Assembly: GCA_013001695.1 (NCBI GenBank) | Contig: JABDMC010000179.1 | Coordinates: forward strand, 1 to 40,303 | Source of the DNA: Akkermansiaceae bacterium | GTDB lineage: Bacteria; Verrucomicrobiota; Verrucomicrobiia; Verrucomicrobiales; Akkermansiaceae | DNA: 40,303 nt | Direction: 5' to 3' | Part shown: positions 14,895 to 23,406 of the stretch, one piece after another | Numbering within the stretch: the stretch's first letter is position 1 | Layout of the letters: each line of letters opens with the position of its first letter | Notes under the pieces: model-generated | The model's database searches: none | Told to the model about the DNA's origin: nothing | What the model saw: the letters and a program-made list of their open reading frames with translations, nothing else | Program-made: the position numbers and the translations under genes

Positions 14895-16770
14895 TTTCAC
14901 GCGCTCCCTCCTCGCCGTCTGCCTGCTCGGCCTCGCCGGCCTCCCCGGGACCCCCGCTTCGGCGGCCGCCTCGCCCAACATCCTCTGGCTCTCCGCCGAG
15001 GACCACGGCCCGCACCTCGGCTGCTACGGCGACGGCTACGCCGTGACCCCCAACGTCGACGCCTTCGCGAAACGCTCGCTGCGCTACACGCACGCCATCT
15101 CGACCGCCCCGGTGTGCGCCCCGGCGCGCACCACCATCATCGCCGGGATGTACGCCCCGGCCCTCGGCGCCCACCACATGCGCTCCGAGGTCCAGCGGCC
15201 GAAGTGGCACCGCCTCTTCCCGGAATATCTCCGCGACGCCGGCTACCACACCACCAACAGCTCCAAGACCGACTACAACTTCTTTTACGATTCGAAGGCG
15301 GTGTGGGATGAATCGTCGCGGAAGGCGCACTACAAGAACCGCCCCGAGGGGAAGCCCTTCTTCGCGGTCTTCAACCAGACCTGCACCCACGAGAGCCAGA
15401 TCCGCAACAAGAACGACAACCCCTCGCACGACCCGGCCAAGGCCCCGCTCCCGCCCTACCACCCCGACACCCCCGAGGTCCGCAAGGACTGGGCCCAGTA
15501 CTACGACCGGCTCGGCAAGATGGACGAGTGGTTCGCGAAGCAGATCGCCGCCCTCGAGGAGACCGGACTGCAGGATGACACCATCGTCTTCTTCTGGGCC
15601 GACCACGGATCCGGCATGCCGCGCGGCAAGCGCTACGCCGGGTGGTCCGGCGTCCACGTCCCCCTCATCGTCCACATCCCGGACAAGTGGAAGCACCTCC
15701 GACCGGAGGACTACTCCGCCGGCGGGATCAGCGGCCGCCTCGTGGGCTTCGTCGATTTCGCCCCGACGATTCTCTCCCTCGCCGGCCTCCGGGCGCCCGC
15801 CTTCCACCAGGGCCGGGCCTTCGCCGGGAAGTTCATCGCGGAGGCCCCGGAGTTCTCCTTCGGCTTCCGCGGCCGCATGGACGAGCGCCCCGACTCGTCG
15901 CGCTCCGTCTTCAACAACCGCTTCGCGTACATCCGCAACTTCATGCCCCACCTTCCGCACGGGCAGAGCCTCCACTACCAGCTCGAAACCCCCACCACCC
16001 GCGTCTGGCGCCGCCTCTTCCGGCAGGGGAAACTCAATGCCGTCCAGGCCCGCTTCTGGCAACCGAAGGCCCCGGAGGAACTCTACGACCTCCAGGCCGA
16101 CCCGCACGAGACGAAGAACCTCGCCGGCGACCCCGCCCACCAGGCCACCCTCCAGCGCTTCCGCGGCGCCCTGAAGGCTCACATGCAGGCCACCCACGAC
16201 CTCGGCGTCTTTCCCGAGGGGATGTTCCACGACAAGTGCGCCGAACTGGGGGTCACCCCGGGCGAGCTGATCAAGTCCCTGCCGGACTTCCCCTGGGACG
16301 ACCTCCACGCCGCCCGCGACCTCGCCCTTCACCCCTCCACCGATGCGCAGCAGGTCAAGGACCTCCTCAACTCCGGCAAGGACGCCTCCATCCGCTACTG
16401 GGCCGCGCTCTATGTCCTCTACCGCGGCGAGCACTTCGCCCACAAGGTCCACGGCGAGCTGAAGCGGCTCCTCTCCGACTCCAGCCGCAGCGTCCAGGTC
16501 GCGGCCGCCGAAACCCTCGCCTTCTACCCGCCCGACGAGGAGACCCGCGACCTCGCCATGCTGACCCTCGTCGCCAATGCCGACCCCGAAACGGCCGGTC
16601 CCTACCACTCCGTGGCCGCCCTCAACGCCCTCGAGCACCTCCCCACCTTGCCGAAGGCCGTCAAGGACCGGATCGCCGCCCTCCCCAAACAGTCCGCCTC
16701 CGCCCCCAAGCGGGCCAACGCCTACGCCGAGCGCATGCACAAGCACATCTTCCGCCCCCTGCCGGATTGA
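14884..16770 (+). CDS. Secreted Cys-type sulfatase with C-terminal HEAT-like extension
   Basis: 628 aa from ATG 14884; an upstream in-frame ATG at 14848 would overlap uxaC further. The signal peptide is SLLAVCLLGLAGLPGTPASA. PNILWLSAED begins the catalytic domain, C78-A-P-A-R82 is the formylglycine motif, and FFWADHGSGMPRGKR carries the second metal-ligand set. After the usual sulfatase end (~460) comes an all-helical extension of ~150 residues (AQQVKDLLNSGKDASIRYWAALYVL and following blocks) that reads like HEAT repeats. Such extensions occur on many PVC sulfatases. The 11-nt overlap with uxaC implies coupled translation. It differs clearly from the first sulfatase, so two desulfation steps or positions are likely. 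Confidence 0.9.
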   Translation: MPPDFTRSLLAVCLLGLAGLPGTPASAAASPNILWLSAEDHGPHLGCYGDGYAVTPNVDAFAKRSLRYTHAISTAPVCAPARTTIIAGMYAPALGAHHMRSEVQRPKWHRLFPEYLRDAGYHTTNSSKTDYNFFYDSKAVWDESSRKAHYKNRPEGKPFFAVFNQTCTHESQIRNKNDNPSHDPAKAPLPPYHPDTPEVRKDWAQYYDRLGKMDEWFAKQIAALEETGLQDDTIVFFWADHGSGMPRGKRYAGWSGVHVPLIVHIPDKWKHLRPEDYSAGGISGRLVGFVDFAPTILSLAGLRAPAFHQGRAFAGKFIAEAPEFSFGFRGRMDERPDSSRSVFNNRFAYIRNFMPHLPHGQSLHYQLETPTTRVWRRLFRQGKLNAVQARFWQPKAPEELYDLQADPHETKNLAGDPAHQATLQRFRGALKAHMQATHDLGVFPEGMFHDKCAELGVTPGELIKSLPDFPWDDLHAARDLALHPSTDAQQVKDLLNSGKDASIRYWAALYVLYRGEHFAHKVHGELKRLLSDSSRSVQVAAAETLAFYPPDEETRDLAMLTLVANADPETAGPYHSVAALNALEHLPTLPKAVKDRIAALPKQSASAPKRANAYAERMHKHIFRPLPD

Positions 16771-16846
16771 TCGCCGCCCCGGCCCATCCCGGCGCCTCCG
16801 TTCTCGCCGGAATCCGGCCACCTCCCCCACCCTCCCTCGTCTACGC

Positions 16847-16884
16847 GGTACCTAACTTCGATAACGTTATCGAAGTTAGGTACC
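16847..16884. repeat. 38-bp perfect palindrome with no spacer
   Basis: The arm GGTACCTAACTTCGATAAC (16847-16865) is followed immediately by its exact reverse complement (16866-16884). It is about 42% GC in a region near 70%. It lies between two converging genes, 76 bp after one stop and 9 bp before the other. Neither side has a U-tract. The TAACTTCG...CGAAGTTA blocks also occur in the arms of loxP, though the distance between them is 10 here versus 16 in loxP. Confidence 0.9.
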
Positions 16885-16893
16885 AAAGCGGAG

Positions 16894-18375
16894 CTAGGGG
16901 CGGGACGGGGGGTGGCGGGAGAGGTAGCGGCTGAGGGCGGTGAGGTTCCTGGCGACGGTGCGGGAGGAGACGATGCCGGCCTCGGGGCGCACTTTCCGGC
17001 CCCGGTGGTCGCGGACCACTCCGGGTTCGAGCCAGATGCCCCGGGGGTCGCGGGTGGCGAGGAGGTCGGCGACGCGTTCGCCGCCGGGGACCGCTGCCGG
17101 CCGGGGCGGCTTTCCGGCGCGGGCCTCGCGGTAGAGCTCCTCGATCTTGTCGAGCCGCGACGGGGTGACGAAGGCGTAATGATCCGGGACGTCGCCGCCG
17201 TCGCCGGTGAGCTTGTAGTCGCGGGTGAAGTAGAGCGGGCGGTTTGTCCGGAGCTCGTAGTAGCGGGCGAGGCGGCCGTCCGGCAGCAATGATCTCCGGA
17301 GGTAGGCGAGGGCGCGCGGGACCGGTTCGAGGAAGCGCTCCTCGCCGGTGGCGTGGAACAGCGCGATCAGGATCTCCATGGCGCCCTGCGACTCGCCGCC
17401 GGTGATGGCGGGCGGCTCGAACTTGCGCTCCCACACCGGGTGCATGTGCTTGTCGTATTGCTGGGCCCAGGCCGGTTGCGGGTCGGGCATCTGGGCGCGG
17501 ATCAGGAACTCCCCTCCCCGCCTGGCGGCGTCGAGGAAGGTCCGGTCACCGAGCACCTCGTGGGCGAGGAGGAGGGTCGCGATGGCGTCCGGCGTGATGT
17601 TGTCGTTGAGGTGGTAGCATCCCGCCCATTCCTTCGGCCAGGTCCGCGGCCACGACTCGGGGTAGCTCGCATCAAACACCGGGTAATCACCGAACTCCGG
17701 CGGCGGGTCCGGAAAGGCGTCGAAGTTGTGCGACCAGGCGCCGCACGGGTACTGCGTCCCGCGCAGGGCCGCGAGCCCGTAGTCGAGGGCCCCGCGCACC
17801 TGCTTGTCGCCCCCGTCGACCTCGCGGTGGAATTCCAGCAGGAAGCGCAGCGCCGCCTGCGTCGTGTCGTCGTCGAGCATGGAACGGTTCCCGCGGTTCT
17901 TCCGCTGCTTCCACGTGTCCCACCCCGCCGGACCGGCCGCCTTGGGATTCGGGCCGCCGTCGACGCGGTAGTTGGTCCCCTTCCGGTCCTCCGGCTCGAA
18001 GTCGATGCGGTAGGGCCACCCGCCGGAATGGAGCTGCCCCCGCACCAGGGCGTGGGCCGTGTCGCGGGCGGCATCGAGGCAGGCGGCCTCGCCGGTGGCG
18101 CGGTAGGCCTCGAGGATGGCCATGCCGACGGTGGGCGATCCGGGTGGTTGCACCCACGCCGCGGTCTGGCCGGCCGGGCCCTCCCCGGCCCGCAGCGAGC
18201 CGTCCGGACTGTAGACCCACACGTAGCCGCCGTGCCGCGCGAATTCGCGGTCGAGGGTCCCCACGGCCTTCACGATCGCGGCGCGCACCTCCGCGGGCCG
18301 GGGGGGCTCCTCCCCCACCGCCGTCCACGCGCAGCCCCCGGCCGCCACGGCCGCCAGCAACAATCTCATGCCCAT
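16894..18375 (-). CDS. Secreted pectate-lyase-like protein (PL10-type alpha/alpha toroid)
   Basis: 493 aa from the ATG ending at 18375 (a second Met 6 nt on is equivalent); the ORF track's 56-residue extension crosses the ispH promoter. The signal peptide is MRLLLAAVAAGGCAWTAVG, containing a possible lipoprotein Cys. The body resembles PL10 pectic-acid lyases: GGWPYRIDFEP, SMLDDDTTQAALRFLLEFH and YHLNDNITPDAIATLL are in the family's order, with helical-toroid spacing throughout. PL10 enzymes cleave polygalacturonate by beta-elimination using an Arg base; I cannot assign that Arg securely. It converges on the sulfatase/uxaC genes and probably belongs to the same catabolic set. Another helical-toroid uronate-active enzyme is the main alternative. 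Confidence 0.72.
   Translation of the reverse strand: MGMRLLLAAVAAGGCAWTAVGEEPPRPAEVRAAIVKAVGTLDREFARHGGYVWVYSPDGSLRAGEGPAGQTAAWVQPPGSPTVGMAILEAYRATGEAACLDAARDTAHALVRGQLHSGGWPYRIDFEPEDRKGTNYRVDGGPNPKAAGPAGWDTWKQRKNRGNRSMLDDDTTQAALRFLLEFHREVDGGDKQVRGALDYGLAALRGTQYPCGAWSHNFDAFPDPPPEFGDYPVFDASYPESWPRTWPKEWAGCYHLNDNITPDAIATLLLAHEVLGDRTFLDAARRGGEFLIRAQMPDPQPAWAQQYDKHMHPVWERKFEPPAITGGESQGAMEILIALFHATGEERFLEPVPRALAYLRRSLLPDGRLARYYELRTNRPLYFTRDYKLTGDGGDVPDHYAFVTPSRLDKIEELYREARAGKPPRPAAVPGGERVADLLATRDPRGIWLEPGVVRDHRGRKVRPEAGIVSSRTVARNLTALSRYLSRHPPSRP
16897..16919 (+). other. G-quadruplex-type G-run motif beside the palindrome
   Basis: Four G-runs of at least three (GGGG, GGG, GGGGGG, GGG) are separated by loops of 1, 2 and 4 nt on the + strand. 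The motif starts 12 nt after the 38-bp palindrome and overlaps the 3' end of the - strand gene. Together they could block transcripts reading through from the + side; this is inference, as G-runs are common in GC-rich DNA. Confidence 0.45.
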
Positions 18376-18444
18376 GAAAACCGCCCCGCGCGCCCCGGTC
18401 TTGCGCCCAATCGCCTCCTCCCCGCTCCGGGACCGAAAATATCG

Positions 18445-18474
18445 CTGCCCCTCGCCGCGGCCATGCAGTAGCGT
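18445..18474 (+). promoter_or_regulatory. Candidate leaderless promoter of ispH
   Basis: TAGCGT (18469-18474) lies 7 nt before ATG 18482, the same arrangement as at uxaC, bamD and the isomerase gene. The best -35 at 18-nt spacing, CTGCCC, is weak. The divergent - strand gene starts 106 bp away. Confidence 0.35.
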
Positions 18475-18481
18475 CTCCTCC

Positions 18482-19711
18482 ATGAGCGACGGCACCACCA
18501 AGGCCAAACGCAAGCGCGTCAACGTCCGCCGTCCGGACGTCATGGAGAAGGTCCAGGCCGAGGTCGAACGCCACTACCGGTCGCCGATCGTCGAGAAACT
18601 CCGCGATCGCGGCGGCGAACTCACCATCGGCAACACCACCCTGCGCCTCGCCGAGCAGTTCGGATTCTGCTACGGCGTGGAGCGCGCCATCGACCTCGCC
18701 TACGCCTCGCGCCGCGTCTTCACCGAGAACCGCATTTTCCTGATCGGCGAGATCATCCACAACCCCGAGGTCAATCGCCAGCTCGTCGACATGGGCATCG
18801 TCTCGCTCCCGTGGCAGGAAATGAACGAGCAGTACGACGAACTGACCGCCGATGACGTCGCCATCGTCCCGGCCTTCGGGGCGCCGCTGGCGTTCATGGA
18901 CAAGCTCGAGGAGCGGGGATGCATCATCGTCGACACCACCTGCGGCGACGTCATGAAGGTATGGCGCCGCGTCCGCGACTACGCCAAGAACGGCGTGACC
19001 TCCATCATTCACGGCAAGGCCGGCCACGAGGAAACCCGCGCCACCGCCTCGCGCGCCATGGGCACCGACGGCAAGGGCCACTATCTCATCATCCTCACCC
19101 TCGAGGACACCGATTTCGTCTGCGACTACATCGCCGGGAAGGGCGATCGCGCCGAGTTCCTCGCCCGCTTCGCGGACGCCCACTCCGAGGGGTTTGATCC
19201 CGACCTCCACCTGCGCGAGGTCGGCGTCGCCAACCAGACGACCATGCTGAAGAGTGAAACCGAGGAGATCCAGAAGCGCATCCGGGACGCCCTCGAAGCC
19301 CGCGACGGCACCAACGCCAACTTCAAGGTCTTCGACACCATCTGCGGCGCCACCCAGGAGCGGCAGGACGCCCTCTTCGATCTCCTCCGCAAGCCCATGG
19401 ACCTCCTCCTGGTGGTCGGCGGATACAACAGCTCGAACACCTCCCACCTCGTCGAGATCGGCGAGAAGGAGCTCCCCACCTTCTTCATCCGCGACGCGGA
19501 ATGCCTCGAATCGCTCGAGACCATCGCGCACTTCGATCTCGAGCGGAGCTCGGAGGTGGAATCGGCCTACCCCGGGCAACTCCTCGAAGGCCGCCCCGCC
19601 ACGATCGGCGTGACCGCCGGGGCCTCGTGTCCCGCGAACCTCATCGAGGCCACCATCCTGCGGGCCTTCGAGCTGCGCGGCATCTCCCGCGAGATGATCG
19701 AGGCGGCCTGA
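18482..19711 (+). CDS. ispH: 4-hydroxy-3-methylbut-2-enyl diphosphate reductase
   Basis: 409 aa from ATG 18482. This [4Fe-4S] enzyme makes IPP and DMAPP in the last step of the MEP isoprenoid pathway. Cluster-ligand cysteines lie in FGFCYGVERAIDLA, DTTCGDVMK and FDTICGATQERQ. IIHGKAGHEETRATASR, NQTTMLKSETEEIQ and VVGGYNSSNTSHLVEI are the substrate-binding blocks. It is ~90 residues longer than E. coli IspH, with a basic N-terminal extension (TKAKRKRVNVRRP) and internal insertions, the layout of the cyanobacterial/plant type. Its product feeds prenyl chains such as the undecaprenyl diphosphate made by UppS elsewhere in the window. It ends 3 bp from the convergent TPR gene. Confidence 0.95.
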   Translation: MSDGTTKAKRKRVNVRRPDVMEKVQAEVERHYRSPIVEKLRDRGGELTIGNTTLRLAEQFGFCYGVERAIDLAYASRRVFTENRIFLIGEIIHNPEVNRQLVDMGIVSLPWQEMNEQYDELTADDVAIVPAFGAPLAFMDKLEERGCIIVDTTCGDVMKVWRRVRDYAKNGVTSIIHGKAGHEETRATASRAMGTDGKGHYLIILTLEDTDFVCDYIAGKGDRAEFLARFADAHSEGFDPDLHLREVGVANQTTMLKSETEEIQKRIRDALEARDGTNANFKVFDTICGATQERQDALFDLLRKPMDLLLVVGGYNSSNTSHLVEIGEKELPTFFIRDAECLESLETIAHFDLERSSEVESAYPGQLLEGRPATIGVTAGASCPANLIEATILRAFELRGISREMIEAA

Positions 19712-19714
19712 CCG

Positions 19715-21436
19715 CTAGTTCCCCTTCACGAGCCTGATCTGCTTCGCGATGCGCGCCGCGTCATCCGTGCGTCCGAGGCCGGCGAGGGCCCGCTCGTAGC
19801 CGCTGAGGCTCGCGAGGTCGTTCGGCCTGCGCGTCAGGCCCTCCCAGTAGGCCTCGGCGGCCTTCTGCGGTTCGTCCATGCGGAGATGATACTCGCCGAG
19901 CCGGATCTCCATCGGGTACAGGGTCGGGGGGGGCATCAGCATGGTGGGCCGCTGCTGCTTGCTCACCGCCGACTTGAACCAGTTGAAGGCGGAGCGCCGT
20001 TCGCTCCCGTCCGCGGCAAGGGCCACCAGCCCGCGCAGTTCCGCGCTGAGGGCCTCGAGGCACCGCAGGGCCCGCACGTACTCGGAGATGGCCGAGCTCC
20101 TGGTGGCCTTCTCCTGGGCGTTCAGCAGCAGGACCCCGGTCTTGCTGAGCGCCGTCCGGAAGTCCCCGGCGAGCTTGCGGTTGCCCCGGTGCAGCTCCCG
20201 CCGCGACCCGAGGTACTGCCGCATGGCCTCGAGGTAGAATATCGACATGGTGCGCTCGCGGAACAACTGCGGGTCGTCCTTGGCCGGCAGCGAGGCGATC
20301 CCGGCGTCGAAATCCGCCTCCCATCCGCGGGCCGCATACAGCCGGGCCGGCAGGGTGCGCGCCTCCCAGAGGACGAGGTCCGCTCCGGGCGAGCCAAAGC
20401 GCTTCTCGTCGATTTGCAGGGCCGCCATCTCCTTGGCGATCTTCATGGCCTCGTCGAAGCGCCCCTGGCTGTAGAGCGCGGCGGCATGGTAGAGCCGGGT
20501 GCGCACCCACCCGTCACAGTCATGGAAGGTGAGCTTGTGCTTCTTCATGTGGGCGGCGTAGAGGTCAGCGGCCCGCGCGAATGCCGCTTCGGCGAGCCGA
20601 TGGTTGCCGCACCGCCACTCGAAGTGGCCGAGGAGGTGCTGGTAGGGCGGGAACTCGGGGGCCAGGCGCGCGATCTTCCGCGCGAACGGCAGAACCTGCC
20701 TGGTCAGCATCTCGATGGCATCGGGCGATTCGGCATGCAGGACCGCCCAGAACGTCAGCACCGCGAGGTTGTCCGGATGCAGGTTCAGGTAGAGCCGCAT
20801 GTTCTCGATGGCCTCTTCCTGGGCCACGGTGGCCTCCCCGAACTCATCGTATCCCCCGCGGCCGAGGTAGGCCGCCAGCAGCTTCGCCTGCAGGTTGTTC
20901 GGGTAGCGTCTCGCCAGCAGCGAGAACTCCCTCGCGGATGATTTTGCGCCGGAGGCATACATCGACGCCAGCGCGAGGGCATAGTCCCGCTCGAGCGCGG
21001 TCCCCGCTTCCGCCTCGATGAGGTCGACCATCCGGCTGATGGCGTTCACCCGTTGCGGGGTGAACTCGTTGTTGGGCGCCGCCAGCGCGAGGCCGATCCC
21101 CCAGTAGGCCATGAGGCAATCGCGGTCGGCGCGCACCGCCTCGCAAAAGTGCCGGTAGGCCTCGAAGTCCCAGCCGGCATTGATCAACGACATCCCCTGC
21201 ACGACATGACGCTGCGCGGTCTCGTTGCGCGCCGTGATCACCATCGGCAGCGCCTCGATCTCCTTGAAGAAATCCGGGGGCGGCAGGCGGGCGATGGCGG
21301 GATGAATCACTTCATCGACCGTGAAGGGCAGCGAAGAGGCGAGATCGCGGTCCTGGGCGGTCACCGGCACGGCGGACATCGCCCCCAGCGACAGCACCAC
21401 GGCCCAAACTCGAAACACCCTGCACCAGCCTCCCAT
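19715..21436 (-). CDS. Secreted TPR-repeat protein, function unknown
   Basis: 573 aa from the ATG ending at 21436; the ORF track starts 12 codons earlier. The signal peptide is VWAVVLSLGAMSAVPVTAQ. The mature protein is all-helical with tetratricopeptide repeats throughout: FEAYRHFCEAVRADRDCLMAY, WRCGNHRLAEAAFARAADLYA, YSQGRFDEAMKIAKEMAALQ and a C-terminal pair DEPQKAAEAYWEGLTRRPND. No catalytic motif is visible. Similar proteins are annotated only as TPR-containing, so a periplasmic interaction platform is all that can be inferred. The gene runs opposite to ispH and proC with hardly any space for a terminator at its 3' end. Confidence 0.85.
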   Translation of the reverse strand: MGGWCRVFRVWAVVLSLGAMSAVPVTAQDRDLASSLPFTVDEVIHPAIARLPPPDFFKEIEALPMVITARNETAQRHVVQGMSLINAGWDFEAYRHFCEAVRADRDCLMAYWGIGLALAAPNNEFTPQRVNAISRMVDLIEAEAGTALERDYALALASMYASGAKSSAREFSLLARRYPNNLQAKLLAAYLGRGGYDEFGEATVAQEEAIENMRLYLNLHPDNLAVLTFWAVLHAESPDAIEMLTRQVLPFARKIARLAPEFPPYQHLLGHFEWRCGNHRLAEAAFARAADLYAAHMKKHKLTFHDCDGWVRTRLYHAAALYSQGRFDEAMKIAKEMAALQIDEKRFGSPGADLVLWEARTLPARLYAARGWEADFDAGIASLPAKDDPQLFRERTMSIFYLEAMRQYLGSRRELHRGNRKLAGDFRTALSKTGVLLLNAQEKATRSSAISEYVRALRCLEALSAELRGLVALAADGSERRSAFNWFKSAVSKQQRPTMLMPPPTLYPMEIRLGEYHLRMDEPQKAAEAYWEGLTRRPNDLASLSGYERALAGLGRTDDAARIAKQIRLVKGN

Positions 21437-21540
21437 GCCCGGGGATTTTCGCTCTCCACCCCTCCAAAACAAGGAAAAGGATGCCGCCGATTGGGCACTA
21501 AGTCTCGACAGCCCCCGGGTGCCGCCGCAGGTTCGCGGCC

Positions 21541-22350
21541 ATGAAAACAGGCCTGATTGGTTGCGGCAGAATGGGCCGGGCCCTTGCCATGGGAGCCATC
21601 GATGCCGGGGCCGTGGGCGCCGCCGACCTCCTCGCCTACGATGTGGTCGACGCCGCCGTGGAGGCCCTCCGCGCCGAGCGTCCCGTCACGGCCGCCGCGT
21701 CAATTCGCGACCTGGCGTCGGCCTGCGAGGTGGTGCTGCTGTGCACCAAGCCCCAGGACGTCCGCGCGGCCCTGAAGGAAGTCGCCGCGGCGGGCCGGGA
21801 CCCGGGCGAGCTCCTTGTCATCTCCGTCGCGGCGGGGGTCACCATCGCCTCCCTCGAGCACCATCTCGGCGGCTCCGCCCGCGTCGTGCGCACCATGCCC
21901 AACACCCCGGCGCTCGTCGGGAAAGGCGCCGCGGCCTTCGCCCTTGGATCCACCGCCACTCCGGCCGATGCCGACACGGCGCGCCGCCTCCTCGAAGCGG
22001 TGGGCACCGCCGTGGAGGTCCCGGAGTCCCTCCTCGACGCCGTCACCGGTCTGTCCGGAAGCGGCCCGGCCTACGTTTACATGCTCATCGAGGCGCTTGC
22101 CGACGGCGGGGTGCGCAACGGCCTCCCGCCGGACCAGGCCCTCGCCCTCGCCGCGCAGACGGTCCTCGGCGCCGCGGCGATGGTGCAGACCACCGGCGAG
22201 CAGCCCTCCGCGCTGAGGGACATGGTGGCCTCTCCCGGCGGCACGACCGTCGCGGGCTTGCAGGCCCTCGAGGATGGCGGATTCCGCGCGGCCTGCATCG
22301 AGGCGGTTTCCGCCGCCACCCGCCGCTCCAAGGAACTCGGGCAGAACTGA
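21541..22350 (+). CDS. proC: Pyrroline-5-carboxylate reductase
   Basis: 269 aa, the usual size. It catalyses the NAD(P)H-dependent last step of proline synthesis in the cytoplasm. The Rossmann motif GLIGCGRMGRALAMG opens the protein, VVLLCTKPQDV follows, and RVVRTMPNTPALVGKGAAAF and TGLSGSGPAYVYMLIEALADGGVRNGLP form the conserved catalytic core. The C-terminal LRDMVASPGGTTVAGLQALEDGGFR is the family signature. It starts at ATG 21541, 104 bp from the divergent TPR gene, with no obvious Shine-Dalgarno. The following gene has its own promoter-like sequence, so operon linkage is uncertain. Confidence 0.95.
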   Translation: MKTGLIGCGRMGRALAMGAIDAGAVGAADLLAYDVVDAAVEALRAERPVTAAASIRDLASACEVVLLCTKPQDVRAALKEVAAAGRDPGELLVISVAAGVTIASLEHHLGGSARVVRTMPNTPALVGKGAAAFALGSTATPADADTARRLLEAVGTAVEVPESLLDAVTGLSGSGPAYVYMLIEALADGGVRNGLPPDQALALAAQTVLGAAAMVQTTGEQPSALRDMVASPGGTTVAGLQALEDGGFRAACIEAVSAATRRSKELGQN

Positions 22351-22429
22351 TCGCGACCTCCGGACGCCAGCCGCGGTTGCTATCGGCGAAACGTTCAAAT
22401 TTTTGTGCCGGTTCGGGAAAAAAAGTCCG

Positions 22430-22457
22430 TTGGCTTTCGGCGCGAAGCGGCTAGCAT
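22430..22457 (+). promoter_or_regulatory. Candidate leaderless promoter of the bamD-like gene
   Basis: TTGGCT (22430-22435), 16-nt spacer, TAGCAT (22452-22457), 7 nt to ATG 22465. The arrangement predicts transcription from or very near the start codon. Confidence 0.45.
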
Positions 22458-22464
22458 CCCGCTC

Positions 22465-23406
22465 ATGCGCGGCCTCCGCCCGATCATCTTTGCGCCGGTT
22501 CTCGCGGCGCTTTGCCTGGCATCCTGCAATTCGTTGCCGAAGGATGCGCCCCCTCCCTCGGGGACCCTCACCGAGGGCGACGGCGCCGCGGCCCGGCTCT
22601 TCTCCGAGGCGACCGCCCTCGAAGCCGCCGGCAAGTCCGGAAAAGCCGAGAAGACCTACGATCGCGTCGCCACCAAGTACCGCTACTCGAAGGTGGCGCC
22701 CGAAGCCCGCTTCCGGCAGGCCGTCCTCCTTGACCGCAAAGGCGAGATCCTCGACGCCTTCGATGCCTACGAGGACTTCATCCAAAACTACCCGTCGAGC
22801 TCCCTCTACACCCAGGCCCTGAGCCGCCAGGCGGTCGTGGCGCACGCCGCCGCCGACGGGCAGATCAAGAATTCCTTCCTCGGCCTGAAGTCGAGACTCG
22901 ACCCGAAGAAGATCACCGAGATGCTGGGCAAGGTGCGGGAAAACGCCCCGCAGGCGCCGAGCGCCCCGAAGGCCCAGTTCGCCATCGGTGAGGTGTGGGA
23001 AAGCGAGAAGCGCGCCCCGCAGGCGATCGACGCCTTTGAGGAGGTCATCGACAACTACAGCACGAGCACCTACGCCCCGGAGGCGCAGTACCGCATCGGC
23101 GCGATTCTCCTGAACCAGGCCGCGCGCGGAAACCAGAACCAGGCGAACCTCGACCGGGCCCGCCATTCCTTCGAGGATCTCCTCCAGCAGTATCCCGGGA
23201 GCCCCCGCGACGCCGACGCCCGGGCCCGCCTCCGCGAGATCGCCTCCCGCGATGTGCAGCGCAGCTTCGACATCGCCGAGTTCTACTTCAAGAAGGGCGA
23301 ACAGACCTCCGCCGCCTTCTACTACAAGGAGGTGATCCGCAACTCCCCCAGCGGAACCCTGCACGACAGGGCGCAGCAGCGCCTCGCAAAGATCTCCGGC
23401 TCGTGA
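22465..23406 (+). CDS. Outer membrane assembly lipoprotein, BamD/YfiO-like
   Basis: 313 aa from ATG 22465; the ORF track's start at 22405 adds 20 non-signal residues. A lipoprotein signal (MRGLRPIIFAPVLAALCLASC, Cys 21 in LASC) anchors it. The rest is tandem TPR: KSGKAEKTYDRVATKYRYSKVAPEARFRQAVLLDRKGEILDAF is the classic opening of YfiO/BamD, and repeats continue to FKKGEQTSAAFYYKEVIRNSPSG. BamD is the essential lipoprotein of the BAM complex inserting beta-barrels into the outer membrane; CpoB-type periplasmic TPR proteins are the main alternative. Its stop overlaps the lptE-like start (GTGA), so the two envelope-assembly lipoproteins are co-translated. Confidence 0.82.
   Translation: MRGLRPIIFAPVLAALCLASCNSLPKDAPPPSGTLTEGDGAAARLFSEATALEAAGKSGKAEKTYDRVATKYRYSKVAPEARFRQAVLLDRKGEILDAFDAYEDFIQNYPSSSLYTQALSRQAVVAHAAADGQIKNSFLGLKSRLDPKKITEMLGKVRENAPQAPSAPKAQFAIGEVWESEKRAPQAIDAFEEVIDNYSTSTYAPEAQYRIGAILLNQAARGNQNQANLDRARHSFEDLLQQYPGSPRDADARARLREIASRDVQRSFDIAEFYFKKGEQTSAAFYYKEVIRNSPSGTLHDRAQQRLAKISGS

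Noticed and set aside
16847-16884. Calling the palindrome a true loxP/Cre site or cloning scar
   Set aside because: Only 8-bp blocks match loxP, the distance between them is 10 instead of 16, there is no asymmetric 8-bp core, and no recombinase or vector sequence lies nearby.
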